Shown: piece by piece, positions 24,592 through 33,172 of the stretch
Layout of the letters: each line of letters opens with the position of its first letter
Numbering within the stretch: the first letter of the stretch is position 1
Assembly: GCA_965232575.1 (NCBI GenBank)
Contig: CBDDPZ010000009.1
Location: 1,798,001-1,862,000 of the forward strand
Direction of reading: 5' to 3'
Origin: Bin5 sp965232575
GTDB lineage: Bacteria; Chloroflexota; Anaerolineae; Caldilineales; Caldilineaceae
Length of the DNA: 64,000 bases
Program-made: the position numbers and the translations under genes
The notes under the pieces: generated by a model
The model's database searches: none
Told to the model about the DNA's origin: nothing
Seen by the model: only the letters and a program-made list of their open reading frames with translations

Positions 24592-25653
24592 ATGATTGTT
24601 GAAGGTGATTTTGGTCCCGAATTCTTGCGATATATGAAATCTGAAACGTGTGAGCCGATGTTCCTTTGCGCCGATTCATGGGAGACATTGCGCGCATTCC
24701 CTGCCATGTCTATCGATTTCTGTATGACAAGCCCGCCCTATTGGGGCCAGCGTCAGTATCACGCCGGGGGAATAGGACTTGAAGATTCGCCTTTTGAGTA
24801 CATCGAAAATCTGTCAAAGATCTGTCAGGAGGTTCAGCGGGTCCTCAAGCCGACAGGATCGTTTTGGCTTAACATCGGGGACAGTTATGAAAACAAGGGA
24901 CTGGTTGGCCTTCCGTGGCGTGTGGCCCTCATCCTCATCGAAGAACAGGGGTGGACATTGCGAAACAGCGTAATCTGGCACAAGGTAAAGGGCGGGTTGG
25001 ACAATACGAACGATCGGCTGAGAAATGTTCACGAAAATATATTTCACTTTGTTAAGCAGCGAAAAGGATATTTTTATGATGTAGATGCAATTCGCTCTAC
25101 ACCTCAAAGGGCCCGGGTTGCAAACGGGGCAGTCGTGTCTGCCACCGGCGTAACCGGTGTACGATACAAACGTCAGATTGAACTTTCTACAGAATTGACG
25201 GCGGATGAGAAGAGGGCAGCAAGAAAAGAGCTTGATGAGATGATAAACGCCATCCAGCTTGGCGAGCTCTCCGATTTCAGGATGATCATTCGTGGTCAGC
25301 AGAGAACGACTCACTCAGACGCTGGTAGGGTGTCGGGTCGAGCGCGGGAGTTGGCTACAAAAGGTTTCTACTTTCTTAAATACCATCCCAAAGGCAGCAA
25401 ACCAGGCGATGTCTGGGATATTTTGCCGGAGGATACACAAAAGCGAACAAAGCACTTCGCAGCTTTTCCGGAAGACTTGTGCAGAATCCCAATTCTTGCT
25501 ACGTGTCCTCCTGGCGGCATAGTTCTTGATCCATTTTGTGGGACAGGTACAACTTCCTTGGTTGCCCGCACATTGGGAAGAAAGTCAATAGGCATTGACA
25601 TCTCTGAAGAGTACGTTGAGATGGCTGAGGTTCGCTGTATGAGGTTGTTGTGA
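24592..25653 (+). CDS. DNA methyltransferase, beta class, type II-like (TSPPYW)
   Basis: A 353-residue site-specific DNA methyltransferase. The catalytic motif IV TSPPYW is at residues 46-51 and the S-adenosylmethionine motif I DPFCGTGTT at 313-321, the beta-class order. SPPY is typical of N4-cytosine methyltransferases, but adenine methylation cannot be excluded. The central region, about 200-300, is a probable target-recognition domain. GGAG 7 nt before ATG supports the start. Codon use is clearly AT-richer than in neighbours, indicating transfer. It overlaps the endonuclease gene by 4 nt, so protective methylase is made first. Confidence 0.9.
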   Translation: MIVEGDFGPEFLRYMKSETCEPMFLCADSWETLRAFPAMSIDFCMTSPPYWGQRQYHAGGIGLEDSPFEYIENLSKICQEVQRVLKPTGSFWLNIGDSYENKGLVGLPWRVALILIEEQGWTLRNSVIWHKVKGGLDNTNDRLRNVHENIFHFVKQRKGYFYDVDAIRSTPQRARVANGAVVSATGVTGVRYKRQIELSTELTADEKRAARKELDEMINAIQLGELSDFRMIIRGQQRTTHSDAGRVSGRARELATKGFYFLKYHPKGSKPGDVWDILPEDTQKRTKHFAAFPEDLCRIPILATCPPGGIVLDPFCGTGTTSLVARTLGRKSIGIDISEEYVEMAEVRCMRLL

Positions 25654-26495
25654 AGCAGGTCTTGGAACTATACGGCGTTTCAACTCTCAATGAGGATGCG
25701 AACTGGGAGTGTATCGCTGGTTTACAGAACTGCCCCTTTATAGGCAGCCGCTGTACGAAAATCCGAAAAAGCCAACCGGATGTGACGATTGGAACTTGCA
25801 GCGTGTCCTATGGCCGTGCCAGCATCGGCGTCATGATTTGTCCAAACAGGCTCTTGGAACGCAAACAGATATTTCTGGATTGCCTACATCTTCTCACATT
25901 GCATGAACCAGGGAATGAGCTACACGTTGTGCGGGAGGTCACAATTCCCGGAGGCTCGATAGATTTCTTTCTGATATCGACACGCAATGACAAAGTCGTT
26001 GATTTTGTAGCAATCGAGTTGCAGACTCTCGATACAACCGGGACTGTGTGGCCTGCACGACAGAGTCTCCTGTCTGAAAAAGGCTTGGTCGTCAAATTTG
26101 ATGCGGAAGATAGTCGTACCTATGGTATGAATTGGAAAATGACGGCCAAGACGATTTTGGTTCAGATGAATCACAAAATTCTTACACTGGAAAGTCTCAG
26201 CAAACATATGGTCTTAGTGATTCAGGACCATTTGCTCGATTATATGAGACGCGAATTTCGGTTTGATCATATTGAGAATGCACGCCTCGGCGACTCAGCT
26301 CACTTTCACATCTATTCTCTTGAGAAACGGAAGGATAACTCCTTCCAACTGAACATGCAGGCACGACTGAGTACAAATGCCGATGGCATCGTTGCCTGCC
26401 TGGGTTTACAAGCAGACCCTAATATCAAGCTAGCGCAACTCATTAATCGTCTGGAATCAAGAATCAGTGGCGACACCTTGCTCCAGATTGGCTGA
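25650..26495 (+). CDS. NotI-like type II restriction endonuclease
   Basis: A 281-residue protein that I relate to the NotI endonuclease family by motif order. Cysteines at 28 (CPF), 35, 50 and 64 (CPNR) resemble the iron-binding Cys4 site in the N-terminal part of NotI. IDFFLIS (Asp105) and FVAIELQTLD (Glu123, Gln125) resemble its PD-(D/E)XK-type core, in which an E-x-Q replaces E-x-K. It starts with GTG at 25650, inside the methyltransferase stop (GTGA). AT-rich like its partner. The target sequence cannot be inferred, although NotI itself cuts an 8-bp site. The family link is recalled, not searched. Confidence 0.75.
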   Translation: MKQVLELYGVSTLNEDANWECIAGLQNCPFIGSRCTKIRKSQPDVTIGTCSVSYGRASIGVMICPNRLLERKQIFLDCLHLLTLHEPGNELHVVREVTIPGGSIDFFLISTRNDKVVDFVAIELQTLDTTGTVWPARQSLLSEKGLVVKFDAEDSRTYGMNWKMTAKTILVQMNHKILTLESLSKHMVLVIQDHLLDYMRREFRFDHIENARLGDSAHFHIYSLEKRKDNSFQLNMQARLSTNADGIVACLGLQADPNIKLAQLINRLESRISGDTLLQIG

Positions 26496-26651
26496 TTCGA
26501 CGTAGCTGGAAACACAGAGAGGTCGCTGCAGGCAACTATGATCCGATAGCGATGATGCAGACAGAGCTGGACCTATGGACAAGGGCCAGCATATTGAACT
26601 CTAAGTTGCCAAGGGGACAGTGCAGCGTTCAACAGGAAGAAAAGGATTTCC

Positions 26652-27833
26652 GTGAAGATCACAGAGGTGAAGGCTCGTGAAATAGACCTCGACGCTTTGA
26701 AACCCAAACGGAAACGCGAGGAGGAGGGCAGCGCTCCCAGGCCGTCTTACCAATGGGATGGATTGGAGCCGTCAAGCCCGCTGGGGCGCTACCCGGTATA
26801 CAAGGGGCGGAGATCATCGTGGTCTGCGAAGTGGAAGAGCACGGTGTGCGTCGTTACGGCCGCAGATGGGAGCTTTGGCCTGGGCGTTTCCTCCTTTGGC
26901 GGGCCTGTCAGCAGGATCATCAACGATCACTTCAGCCCGCATCTTGTGGGCGAAAACTGTATGGCCACGGAAAAGCTTTTCGACCTGATGTCGCGAATGG
27001 CGACGCCTTACGGCAGTCAAGGGCTGGCCAGCTACGCCATCAGCGCCGTCGATCTGGCCCTGTGGGACCTTAAAGGGAAGGTTTTGAACCTTCCGGTCTA
27101 TGAATTGTTGGGCGGCCCCCAGAAAGAGAGGATTTTCTGTTACGCCACCGGTTTTGAGGCGGCGTGGTACATGGAGCTGGGGTTTCAGGCGATGAAGCTG
27201 CCGTTTCCTTACGGGCCGGCTGACGGCGAAGAGGGTCTACGGAAGGCAGAGGAGTTGGTGGCAGGTGTCCGTGAGCTGATTGGGCCCGATGTGGCGTTGA
27301 TGCTGGACTGCTGGATGGCTCTGGATGTGGATTACACGGTGCGGCTGGCGGAAAGGCTGCGACCCTACCGCCTCAGGTGGATTGAGGACTATTTACTGCC
27401 GGATGACGCGGAGGGGTTTGCGCAGGTGCGGCGGCGCCTCCCGTGGCAGACGCTGGCGACGGGCGAGCATTGGTATCTGCCGCAGCGTTTTGCGCAGGCG
27501 GCCAACGAGCGTCCGGTGGATATATGGCAGCCGGACCCGCTGTGGGTGGGCGGCATTTCGGCGTGCTTGCGCATCTGTCATATTGCCGAGGGGGCAGGGC
27601 TTGAGGTGATCCCGCACGGGGGCATGAACTTTCCCTATGGGCAGCATCTCGCGTATGCGATGCCGGCCATTACATGGGGTGAGCGGTCCGGAGGCGTTTC
27701 TCCACCCGGCGTGCCGCTTGCCGAGGTGGTTGCTCTACCGGGAACGGCTGTCATCGAGGATGGTTATCTCGTTCCCAGTGACGCGCCCGGATTTGGCATC
27801 GAGGTGGACCGGGCATTACTCAAGAGTCTTTGA
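26652..27833 (+). CDS. Enolase-superfamily dehydratase, L-rhamnonate-dehydratase-like
   Basis: A 393-residue acid-sugar dehydratase of the mandelate-racemase subgroup. The metal ligands fit Asp219 (LMLDCWM), Glu245 (RWIEDY) and Glu272 (ATGEHW); His322 (VIPHGG) is the expected general acid. The architecture and the K-R-rich N-terminal lid (KPKRKREEE) resemble RhmD, which forms 2-keto-3-deoxy-L-rhamnonate. GTG start with AAGGA 8 nt upstream. The HpcH/HpaI aldolase at 32097-32849 could cleave the product, though an osmolyte-type importer lies between. Exact substrate uncertain; fuconate or a uronate is possible. Confidence 0.82.
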   Translation: MKITEVKAREIDLDALKPKRKREEEGSAPRPSYQWDGLEPSSPLGRYPVYKGRRSSWSAKWKSTVCVVTAADGSFGLGVSSFGGPVSRIINDHFSPHLVGENCMATEKLFDLMSRMATPYGSQGLASYAISAVDLALWDLKGKVLNLPVYELLGGPQKERIFCYATGFEAAWYMELGFQAMKLPFPYGPADGEEGLRKAEELVAGVRELIGPDVALMLDCWMALDVDYTVRLAERLRPYRLRWIEDYLLPDDAEGFAQVRRRLPWQTLATGEHWYLPQRFAQAANERPVDIWQPDPLWVGGISACLRICHIAEGAGLEVIPHGGMNFPYGQHLAYAMPAITWGERSGGVSPPGVPLAEVVALPGTAVIEDGYLVPSDAPGFGIEVDRALLKSL

Positions 27834-27988
27834 GAAAGTCCAGGCGAGACCGGAATGAATTGGAATGCCTTCGGGCAGCATGACAATGTTGACGGTTGTG
27901 CAGATGAGCGCATTGCGATTATGGCAAGGCAGTCACCGGAATACCAGGGACGAGTGAACCTCGAATTGACAACGTATCGGGCGAGAAA

Positions 27989-29176
27989 ATGAATCAGACG
28001 ACTTATCACATAGAAGTGAGCGGTCTCTGGAAGGTGTTCGGAAACAGGCCGGAGCGGGCGCTGCAGCCGGAGCACGCATCCAAAAGCCGCGACGAGATTC
28101 AGAATGAATTGGGTCTTGTTGTGGGGCTGCGGGATCTCGCCTTCAGCGTTCCCCGGGGGCAGACTTTCGTGGTGATGGGGCTTTCCGGCAGCGGAAAGTC
28201 AACGCTGGCGCGCTGTCTGATCCGATTGATCGATGCCACGCAGGGGCAGATCCAGTTCGATGGCGAAGACATTCTCAGGTACTCGCAGGAGGATTTGAGA
28301 CAGTTCCGGCGCGACAAGATTGCGATGGTTTTTCAGAACTACGCACTCCTTCCTCACCGCCGAGTGCTGGACAATGTGGCGTACGGCCTGGAAGTACAGG
28401 GGCTGGACAGGGACAGCCGCTACAAGGTGGCGGCGGAAGCGATTGAAACAGTAGGGCTGAAGGGTTGGGAATACTACTATCCCAGCGAGATGAGCGGGGG
28501 CATGCAGCAGCGGGTGGGGATTGCCAGGGCACTGGCGGTCGACCCGGAAGTGTTGATCATGGACGAGCCGTTCAGCGGATTGGACCCTCTTATTCGCAGG
28601 GAGATGCAGGACGAACTGGTCACGCTACAGGCAGAGCTACAGAAGACGATTATTTTCATTACACATGACCTGGATGAGGCGCTGAAGCTGGGCGACCGCA
28701 TCGCCATTATGCGTGACGGCGTCATCGTGCAGGAAGGGACGCCGGAGGATATCGTCACGCGACCGGCCAACGACTATGTGTCGGAGTTCGTCCAGGATGT
28801 GTCGCGTGCCAAGGTGATCCGGGCGGGATCGATCATGCGGGAGCCTGACGTCGTTATTCGCGAAGGGCAGAATGCCGGCGAGGCGCTGGCCGCCATGCAG
28901 GACAACAGCGCGGACGCGGCTTATGTAGTGGGGGAAGGTCGAGTTCTCAAGGGCGTTCTTACCCAGGACCAAGTGGCCAAGCTGGCGAACCAGCGAATTG
29001 AGGTCCTGGAGACGGCGCAGACCGAAGGTCTGGCGACCACCAGCCCAGCAACTTTCATTGAGAATATCATCCCTCTGGCAGCGGAAACGGAACACTTCAT
29101 CGCGGTGGTGGACGACGAGGGGCGACTCCTGGGCGAGATTCACCGGCGTGCACTCTTGGCCGGCATGGTCGATTAG
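27989..29176 (+). CDS. proV: Glycine-betaine/proline-type ABC importer ATPase with CBS domains
   Basis: A 395-residue ATPase of the OpuAA/ProV type. GLSGSGKST (Walker A) is near 64-72, MSGGMQQRVGIARALA is the signature, LIMDEPFSGLD the Walker B, and THDLDEA holds the switch His. The C-terminal part, about 275-395, contains two CBS-like modules as in osmoregulated QAT-family transporters. It is followed by its permease at 42 nt and by a frameshifted binding protein. It would power uptake of compatible solutes such as glycine betaine; specificity rests on the binding protein. Confidence 0.88.
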   Translation: MNQTTYHIEVSGLWKVFGNRPERALQPEHASKSRDEIQNELGLVVGLRDLAFSVPRGQTFVVMGLSGSGKSTLARCLIRLIDATQGQIQFDGEDILRYSQEDLRQFRRDKIAMVFQNYALLPHRRVLDNVAYGLEVQGLDRDSRYKVAAEAIETVGLKGWEYYYPSEMSGGMQQRVGIARALAVDPEVLIMDEPFSGLDPLIRREMQDELVTLQAELQKTIIFITHDLDEALKLGDRIAIMRDGVIVQEGTPEDIVTRPANDYVSEFVQDVSRAKVIRAGSIMREPDVVIREGQNAGEALAAMQDNSADAAYVVGEGRVLKGVLTQDQVAKLANQRIEVLETAQTEGLATTSPATFIENIIPLAAETEHFIAVVDDEGRLLGEIHRRALLAGMVD

Positions 29177-29218
29177 CTTCCCGTCGGAGAGTCGCCAGAT
29201 TAGAGAGGACGCTTTGAG

Positions 29219-30385
29219 ATGAGCCAGATTGAAAGCCCTCAGGCGGGCACTGAGCCGCCAGCCAAGCCTGTCGGGATGGAAGCCATACTCAGGATCGAGG
29301 GTGTGGACTTTTCTCTCCCGACACGGGGGGCGGGCAGGAGAGATATGCCGCCCGAAGAGTCCCATGCGCCGCGCGGCAAGGCGGCTGCGCTTCCCTCATT
29401 CTTCTGGCTGGCCGCGTGGGGGTTAGTAGTCGTTGTGCTGATAGCCTCCTTCGGAATTTGGGGCCCGGAAACGCCGTTCCCCACCACTGTCTCCCGGACC
29501 GAGGTCGAGACTGACAGCGGCGGCACTCTTGTCCTGGAAGAAACGTTGCGAGAGGTGATCGGCGGCGCCATCGACGACGCGGTCGACTGGATGACACGAG
29601 AAGCCAGTTGGCTGTTCGACAGCTTGAGCAACCCGGTTGCCTATGCGCTGGTTACGATCGAAGACATATTGAAATGGATTCCCTGGCCGACAATCGTCGT
29701 GGCGCTTGCGGTCCTCTCCTTTGCGGTGGGACGCTGGAGACTCATGGCGTTCACACTGTTCGCGCTGCTGTTCGTTGGCTTCATGGACCTGTGGGAGAAC
29801 ACGATTGACACGATCGCGCTCATGGTCGTTGCGGTAGGGATCTCAGTCGCTGTCGGTCTGCCCCTGGGTGTACTGGCGGCGCGCAGCCGCGTGGCGGATA
29901 ATCTGATGCGCCCTATCCTGGACGGAATGCAAACGATGCCCAGCTTCGTCTATCTGCTGCCGGGCCTCCTCTTTTTCGGCCTGGGAAAGCCTGCCGGCAT
30001 CTTCGCCACCATCATCTATGCGGTTCCGCCGGTGATTCGCCTGACCAACCTGGGGATCCGCCAAGTCTCAACGGAAGCGGTCGAGGCGGCGCATGCGTTC
30101 GGAACGACGCCATTCCAGCTGCTTACCAAGGTCCAGATCCCGATGGCGCTGCCGACGATTATGGCCGGCATCAACCAGACCACGATGATGGCATTGGGAA
30201 TGGTTACGATCGCCAGCATGGTGGCTGCCGGCGGGCTGGGCGACAACGTGCTGCGGGCGCTGCAGAAGAACCAGCCGGGCAACGGGGCGATTGCCGGGCT
30301 GGCGATTGTGTTCCTGGCCATCATAATTGATCGCCTGACGCAGTCGGTGGCCAACCAAGGTCACGAAAGACGCAGCGCTGGTTAG
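29219..30385 (+). CDS. proW: Glycine-betaine/proline-type ABC importer permease
   Basis: A 388-residue permease with a long N-terminal extension (about 1-55, Pro- and Arg-rich), a first membrane segment, an extracytoplasmic stretch, and then a ProW-type core. The core has the characteristic segments DNLMRPILDGMQTMPSFVYL and EAAHAFGTTPFQLLTKVQIP, the latter being the EAA-like ATPase-contact loop. It sits 42 nt after the ATPase gene; the binding protein follows after a gap that holds a decayed nuclease gene. The long N terminus is atypical for ProW and of unknown use. Confidence 0.88.
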   Translation: MSQIESPQAGTEPPAKPVGMEAILRIEGVDFSLPTRGAGRRDMPPEESHAPRGKAAALPSFFWLAAWGLVVVVLIASFGIWGPETPFPTTVSRTEVETDSGGTLVLEETLREVIGGAIDDAVDWMTREASWLFDSLSNPVAYALVTIEDILKWIPWPTIVVALAVLSFAVGRWRLMAFTLFALLFVGFMDLWENTIDTIALMVVAVGISVAVGLPLGVLAARSRVADNLMRPILDGMQTMPSFVYLLPGLLFFGLGKPAGIFATIIYAVPPVIRLTNLGIRQVSTEAVEAAHAFGTTPFQLLTKVQIPMALPTIMAGINQTTMMALGMVTIASMVAAGGLGDNVLRALQKNQPGNGAIAGLAIVFLAIIIDRLTQSVANQGHERRSAG

Positions 30386-30510
30386 GGCTTCAAAGAGCTG
30401 AGATCTCTGTGTCAGTTCCGACGCGGCGCCGAATGGTATATGTCCCCACCACGCGTGTCGGTTGCCGGGTGGGCGGCAGTTTCCCGGACGCAACGTTGGA
30501 GGCAGGGCGT

Positions 30511-30773
30511 ATGATAACGGTAGTAAGCTGAAATATCGCCAAATCTCACGCTGCGTGGGATCAACTCTTGCAGATGGATGCCGACGTGGCTTTGCTTCAG
30601 GAAGTCGGAAACGGCATGGCTAAGGAAATCGCCGGCGACTGCGGAGAACCAGTTAGACTATGCATTCGCTTCACGAGAGCTTCTATAGAGACATCAATGT
30701 GCGTGCGCTCAATGAAGTCGAATGTTGGGGAGCAAGCGACCACTGCCGCCTGTTAATTGAAGTGAATGCCTGA
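30511..30773 (+). pseudogene. Decayed endonuclease/exonuclease/phosphatase (EEP) family gene
   Basis: The start ATG at 30511 has GGAGG about 9 nt before it. The first codons give MITVVS, then an in-frame TGA at 30529-30531 where the family has Trp (the usual N-terminal 'WNI'), then NIAKSHAAWDQLLQMD and ADVALLQEVGN. After a break the other frame gives HSLHESFYRDINVRALNEVE and WGASDHCRLLIEVNA, which matches the family's C-terminal G-x-SDHxP-like motif. Most of the middle, including other catalytic residues, is missing, so this is an N/C-terminal fusion remnant, not a working nuclease. Low-risk call because two separate family motifs agree. Confidence 0.7.
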
Positions 30774-30882
30774 TTTCACAGATTGTGTTATGCTGTCACA
30801 TGATCCTTCGCTGACGTTTGGGCCGGATGGCAGGCTTTTGCCGTCCTCATTTCCACAATTCTTCAAGGAGGAGGATAGAATC

Positions 30883-31925
30883 ATGCATTTGAAATACAGA
30901 ATTCTCATACTTCTGCTCGTCATCATCGTTACCGTCGCGTGTGTGCCGGCCGAGCAGACCACCTCAGGCGAGACAACTGCCCCCGGCCTGCCATCGAGAC
31001 CATCGTTTTCAGCGACCTGAACTGGACCAGCGCGCAGGTTCAGAACCGGGTCGCCCAGTATATCGTTGAAAAGGGCTATGGCTACGCGACCGATGTCGTC
31101 TTCGGAGGAACGCTGCCCCTGTTCCAGGGTCTGCGCAGAGGCGACACGCATGTGACTTTAGAAATCTGGCTGCCGAACCAGATTGATGCCTGGAATGAAG
31201 CGTTGGAAGCCGGCGAGGTGGTTGCGATCGGAGAAAGCCTGGGCAAGGACTGGCAGTCCGCTTTTGTCATTCCCGCCTATCTCCAAGAACAGTATCCTGA
31301 ACTGGACAGTATTGAAGACCTGAAGGATGAACAGTTCAAGCAATTGTTTGCGACAACAGAAACAGGCGGCAAGGCGCGCCTCGTCTCCTGCGTCATCGGG
31401 TGGTCGTGCGAGGAAGTTAACGCCGCGCAGATCACAGGCTACGATCTCACCGACCATGTGCATGTTGTCAATCCTGGCGATGGCGCGGCGCTGAATGCCG
31501 ATCTGTACGGCGCCTACGAGAAGGGCGAACCCTGGCTCGGCTATCAGTGGGGCACCAATGAGCCTGCTCTGGTTTTGGACCTTGTCCGGCTAGATGAGCC
31601 TGCCTACAGCGATGAGTGCTGGGATTCGAACAAGGCTTGCGCCTACCAAGATGCCTCAATCCTGGTAGCGGTCCATCCCGACCTCATAGAAGGCGCGCCC
31701 GACATAGTCGAAATGTTGCGCGCGTGGGGGTTCAACATCGAGGTCTATGCGGAGGTCGCCGCCTGGATGAAGGATACCGGTGTTTCGAGCGCGAATGACG
31801 CGGCGCTGTGGTGGCTGAACGACAAGTCAGAGATCTGGAGCGCGTGGGTGACCGATGATGCTGCGGCGGCCATTCAGGAGGCGCTTGCCGCTAATGAGAT
31901 TCCCGACGGCTGGCCTACTGAGTAA
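30883..31925 (+). pseudogene. proX: Glycine-betaine-type ABC binding lipoprotein with a single frameshift
   Basis: The ATG at 30883 follows AGGAGGA and encodes a lipoprotein signal (MHLKYRILILLLVIIVTVAC). Near 30978-30995, within the run GCCCCCGG, the reading frame changes. From there the mature domain is intact in the other frame: IETIVFSDLNWTSAQVQ, YVIEKG-like YIVEKGYGY, EIWLPNQIDAWNEAL, and YQWGTNEPALVLDLVRLDEP. The aromatic residues (Trp in the DLNW, IW and YQW segments) fit a cage for quaternary amines. Adding one C to the run restores a single frame. The gene could be a sequencing artefact or a recent loss. It completes the ATPase and permease upstream. Confidence 0.85.
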
Positions 31926-31970
31926 CCAGAGCAACGCCTCATTGTACAGTCGGGTGTTCAGAAGTTTTTG

Positions 31971-31996
31971 GCGGTCCCTTCTTTTGGGGCCGCTCA
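31971..31996 (+). terminator. Predicted terminator of the glycine-betaine importer cluster
   Basis: GCGGTCCC (31971-31978) pairs with GGGGCCGC (31986-31993) with one G-U wobble, loop TTCTTTT, followed by a short T-containing tract. It lies 45 nt past the binding-protein stop. Confidence 0.5.
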
Positions 31997-32096
31997 TCTT
32001 TTGAACGTTGAACTTAGGCCACTGTGGCCGGAACGGCTGCGCTATGTTTCCCAATCAGAGAAATTCGAGTTCAGGCAGAAGGAGAAATCGTTAGAA

Positions 32097-32849
32097 ATGC
32101 GAGAGAACAGAGCCAAGCACAAGCTGGAACGGGGCGAGACGGTCGTCTGCCTCTCCGGGAACAACTCCACCGACATGATCGACCAACTTGGCCCACTTGG
32201 GTTCGACGCGATCTGGCTTGAGGGGGAGCACGGACCGGTGGATTTCGGCGACATCCCCGACCTGACGCGGGCCTGCGACCTGTGGGGCATGACATCGGTG
32301 GTGCGGGTCAACCAGAACAATGAAGGGATTATCTACCGCACGTTCGACTTGGGAGCGCAAGGGCTGGTCGTCCCCCATGTCAATACGGTCGAAGAGGCCA
32401 AGGCCGTGGTCGACGCGGCCAAATTCCATCCTGCCGGCAGGCGGGGCATGTACACGAGCCGCCAGGGATACGGCGTACCGGACTATGTACACCGGGCCAA
32501 CGACGAGACGCTGGTCATTGTCCTGATCGAGGATATCGTTGCGATCAATAACCTGGCTGAGATCCTCACTGTCGATCATATTGACGTTTTCTTCGTGGCG
32601 CCGAGCGACCTGGCGCAGACGATGGGGCATCTGGGCAACACGGACCACCCCGAGGTTGTGGCGACGATAGAAGGTGCGTTTGCGCAGATTATCGCGGCTG
32701 GCAGGAATGCGGGCGGGCTTGTCAGTGATGCAAACGCTGCGCATTACGTCAACCTGGGCGTTCGCTTTCTGTTGACCGGTTGGGCAGCCTGGGTTGCGTC
32801 CGGCGGGCAGGCGTTCAAAGCGCAGGTAGAGAAGGCTGTGTCCTCGTGA
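32097..32849 (+). CDS. HpcH/HpaI-type 3-deoxy-2-keto acid aldolase
   Basis: A 250-residue metal-dependent class II aldolase that would cleave a 2-keto-3-deoxy sugar acid to pyruvate and an aldehyde. Typical motifs are EGEHGPVDF (42-50), MTSVVRVN (Arg70) for substrate, VVPHVNTVEEA and IVLIEDIVAI (Glu145), which binds the metal. AAGGAG lies about 11 nt before the ATG at 32097; an earlier in-frame start at 31968 is less likely. A partner for the rhamnonate-dehydratase-like enzyme is plausible, as the E. coli enzyme RhmA acts on 2-keto-3-deoxy-L-rhamnonate. The substrate is inferred. Confidence 0.85.
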   Translation: MRENRAKHKLERGETVVCLSGNNSTDMIDQLGPLGFDAIWLEGEHGPVDFGDIPDLTRACDLWGMTSVVRVNQNNEGIIYRTFDLGAQGLVVPHVNTVEEAKAVVDAAKFHPAGRRGMYTSRQGYGVPDYVHRANDETLVIVLIEDIVAINNLAEILTVDHIDVFFVAPSDLAQTMGHLGNTDHPEVVATIEGAFAQIIAAGRNAGGLVSDANAAHYVNLGVRFLLTGWAAWVASGGQAFKAQVEKAVSS

Positions 32850-33000
32850 TAGAAGTCAGGATCTGCAGTTCTTGAGAAAAGAACTTGCGCTGATGCTGTG
32901 GGGAAAAGCGGAGAGAGAGGCTCATCTCTTCTCTGCTTCATATCTCGGAGTGAGTGGGCTGGGAGACCTACAACGCATCCTTGGATTGTCCGCTGGAAAT

Positions 33001-33152
33001 GACGGGAGAAAGAAGTGCAGACATGAGTTCTCTCTTTATTTCGACGCCCTCGTAACTTCGTCTGATCAGTCCCATTTTCTCTAAGGCATTAACATCTCTC
33101 TCGATCGGGATCATTCCGCGGCGCGCGCATGCATCTTCCTTTGCCGCGTAGC
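33001..33152 (-). pseudogene. Possible remnant of a DeoR-type helix-turn-helix domain
   Basis: A minus-strand reading gives KEDACARRGMIPIERDVNAL followed by EKMGLIRRSYEGVEIKREL, which resembles the recognition helix and wing of DeoR-family regulators (commonly ...TIRRDLNALEEQGLIRR.HGG). No complete gene surrounds it. It may be a coincidence; the rest of the gap 32850-33172 shows nothing else. Confidence 0.3.
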
Positions 33153-33172
33153 CGCTCAACACAGGCCGTATC

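Noticed and set aside
27764..28075. Minus-strand frame (103 codons) with CLAIIAMRSSAQPS, possibly a gene remnant between the dehydratase and proV
   Set aside because: No family could be named and it overlaps both neighbouring genes; kept only as a note.
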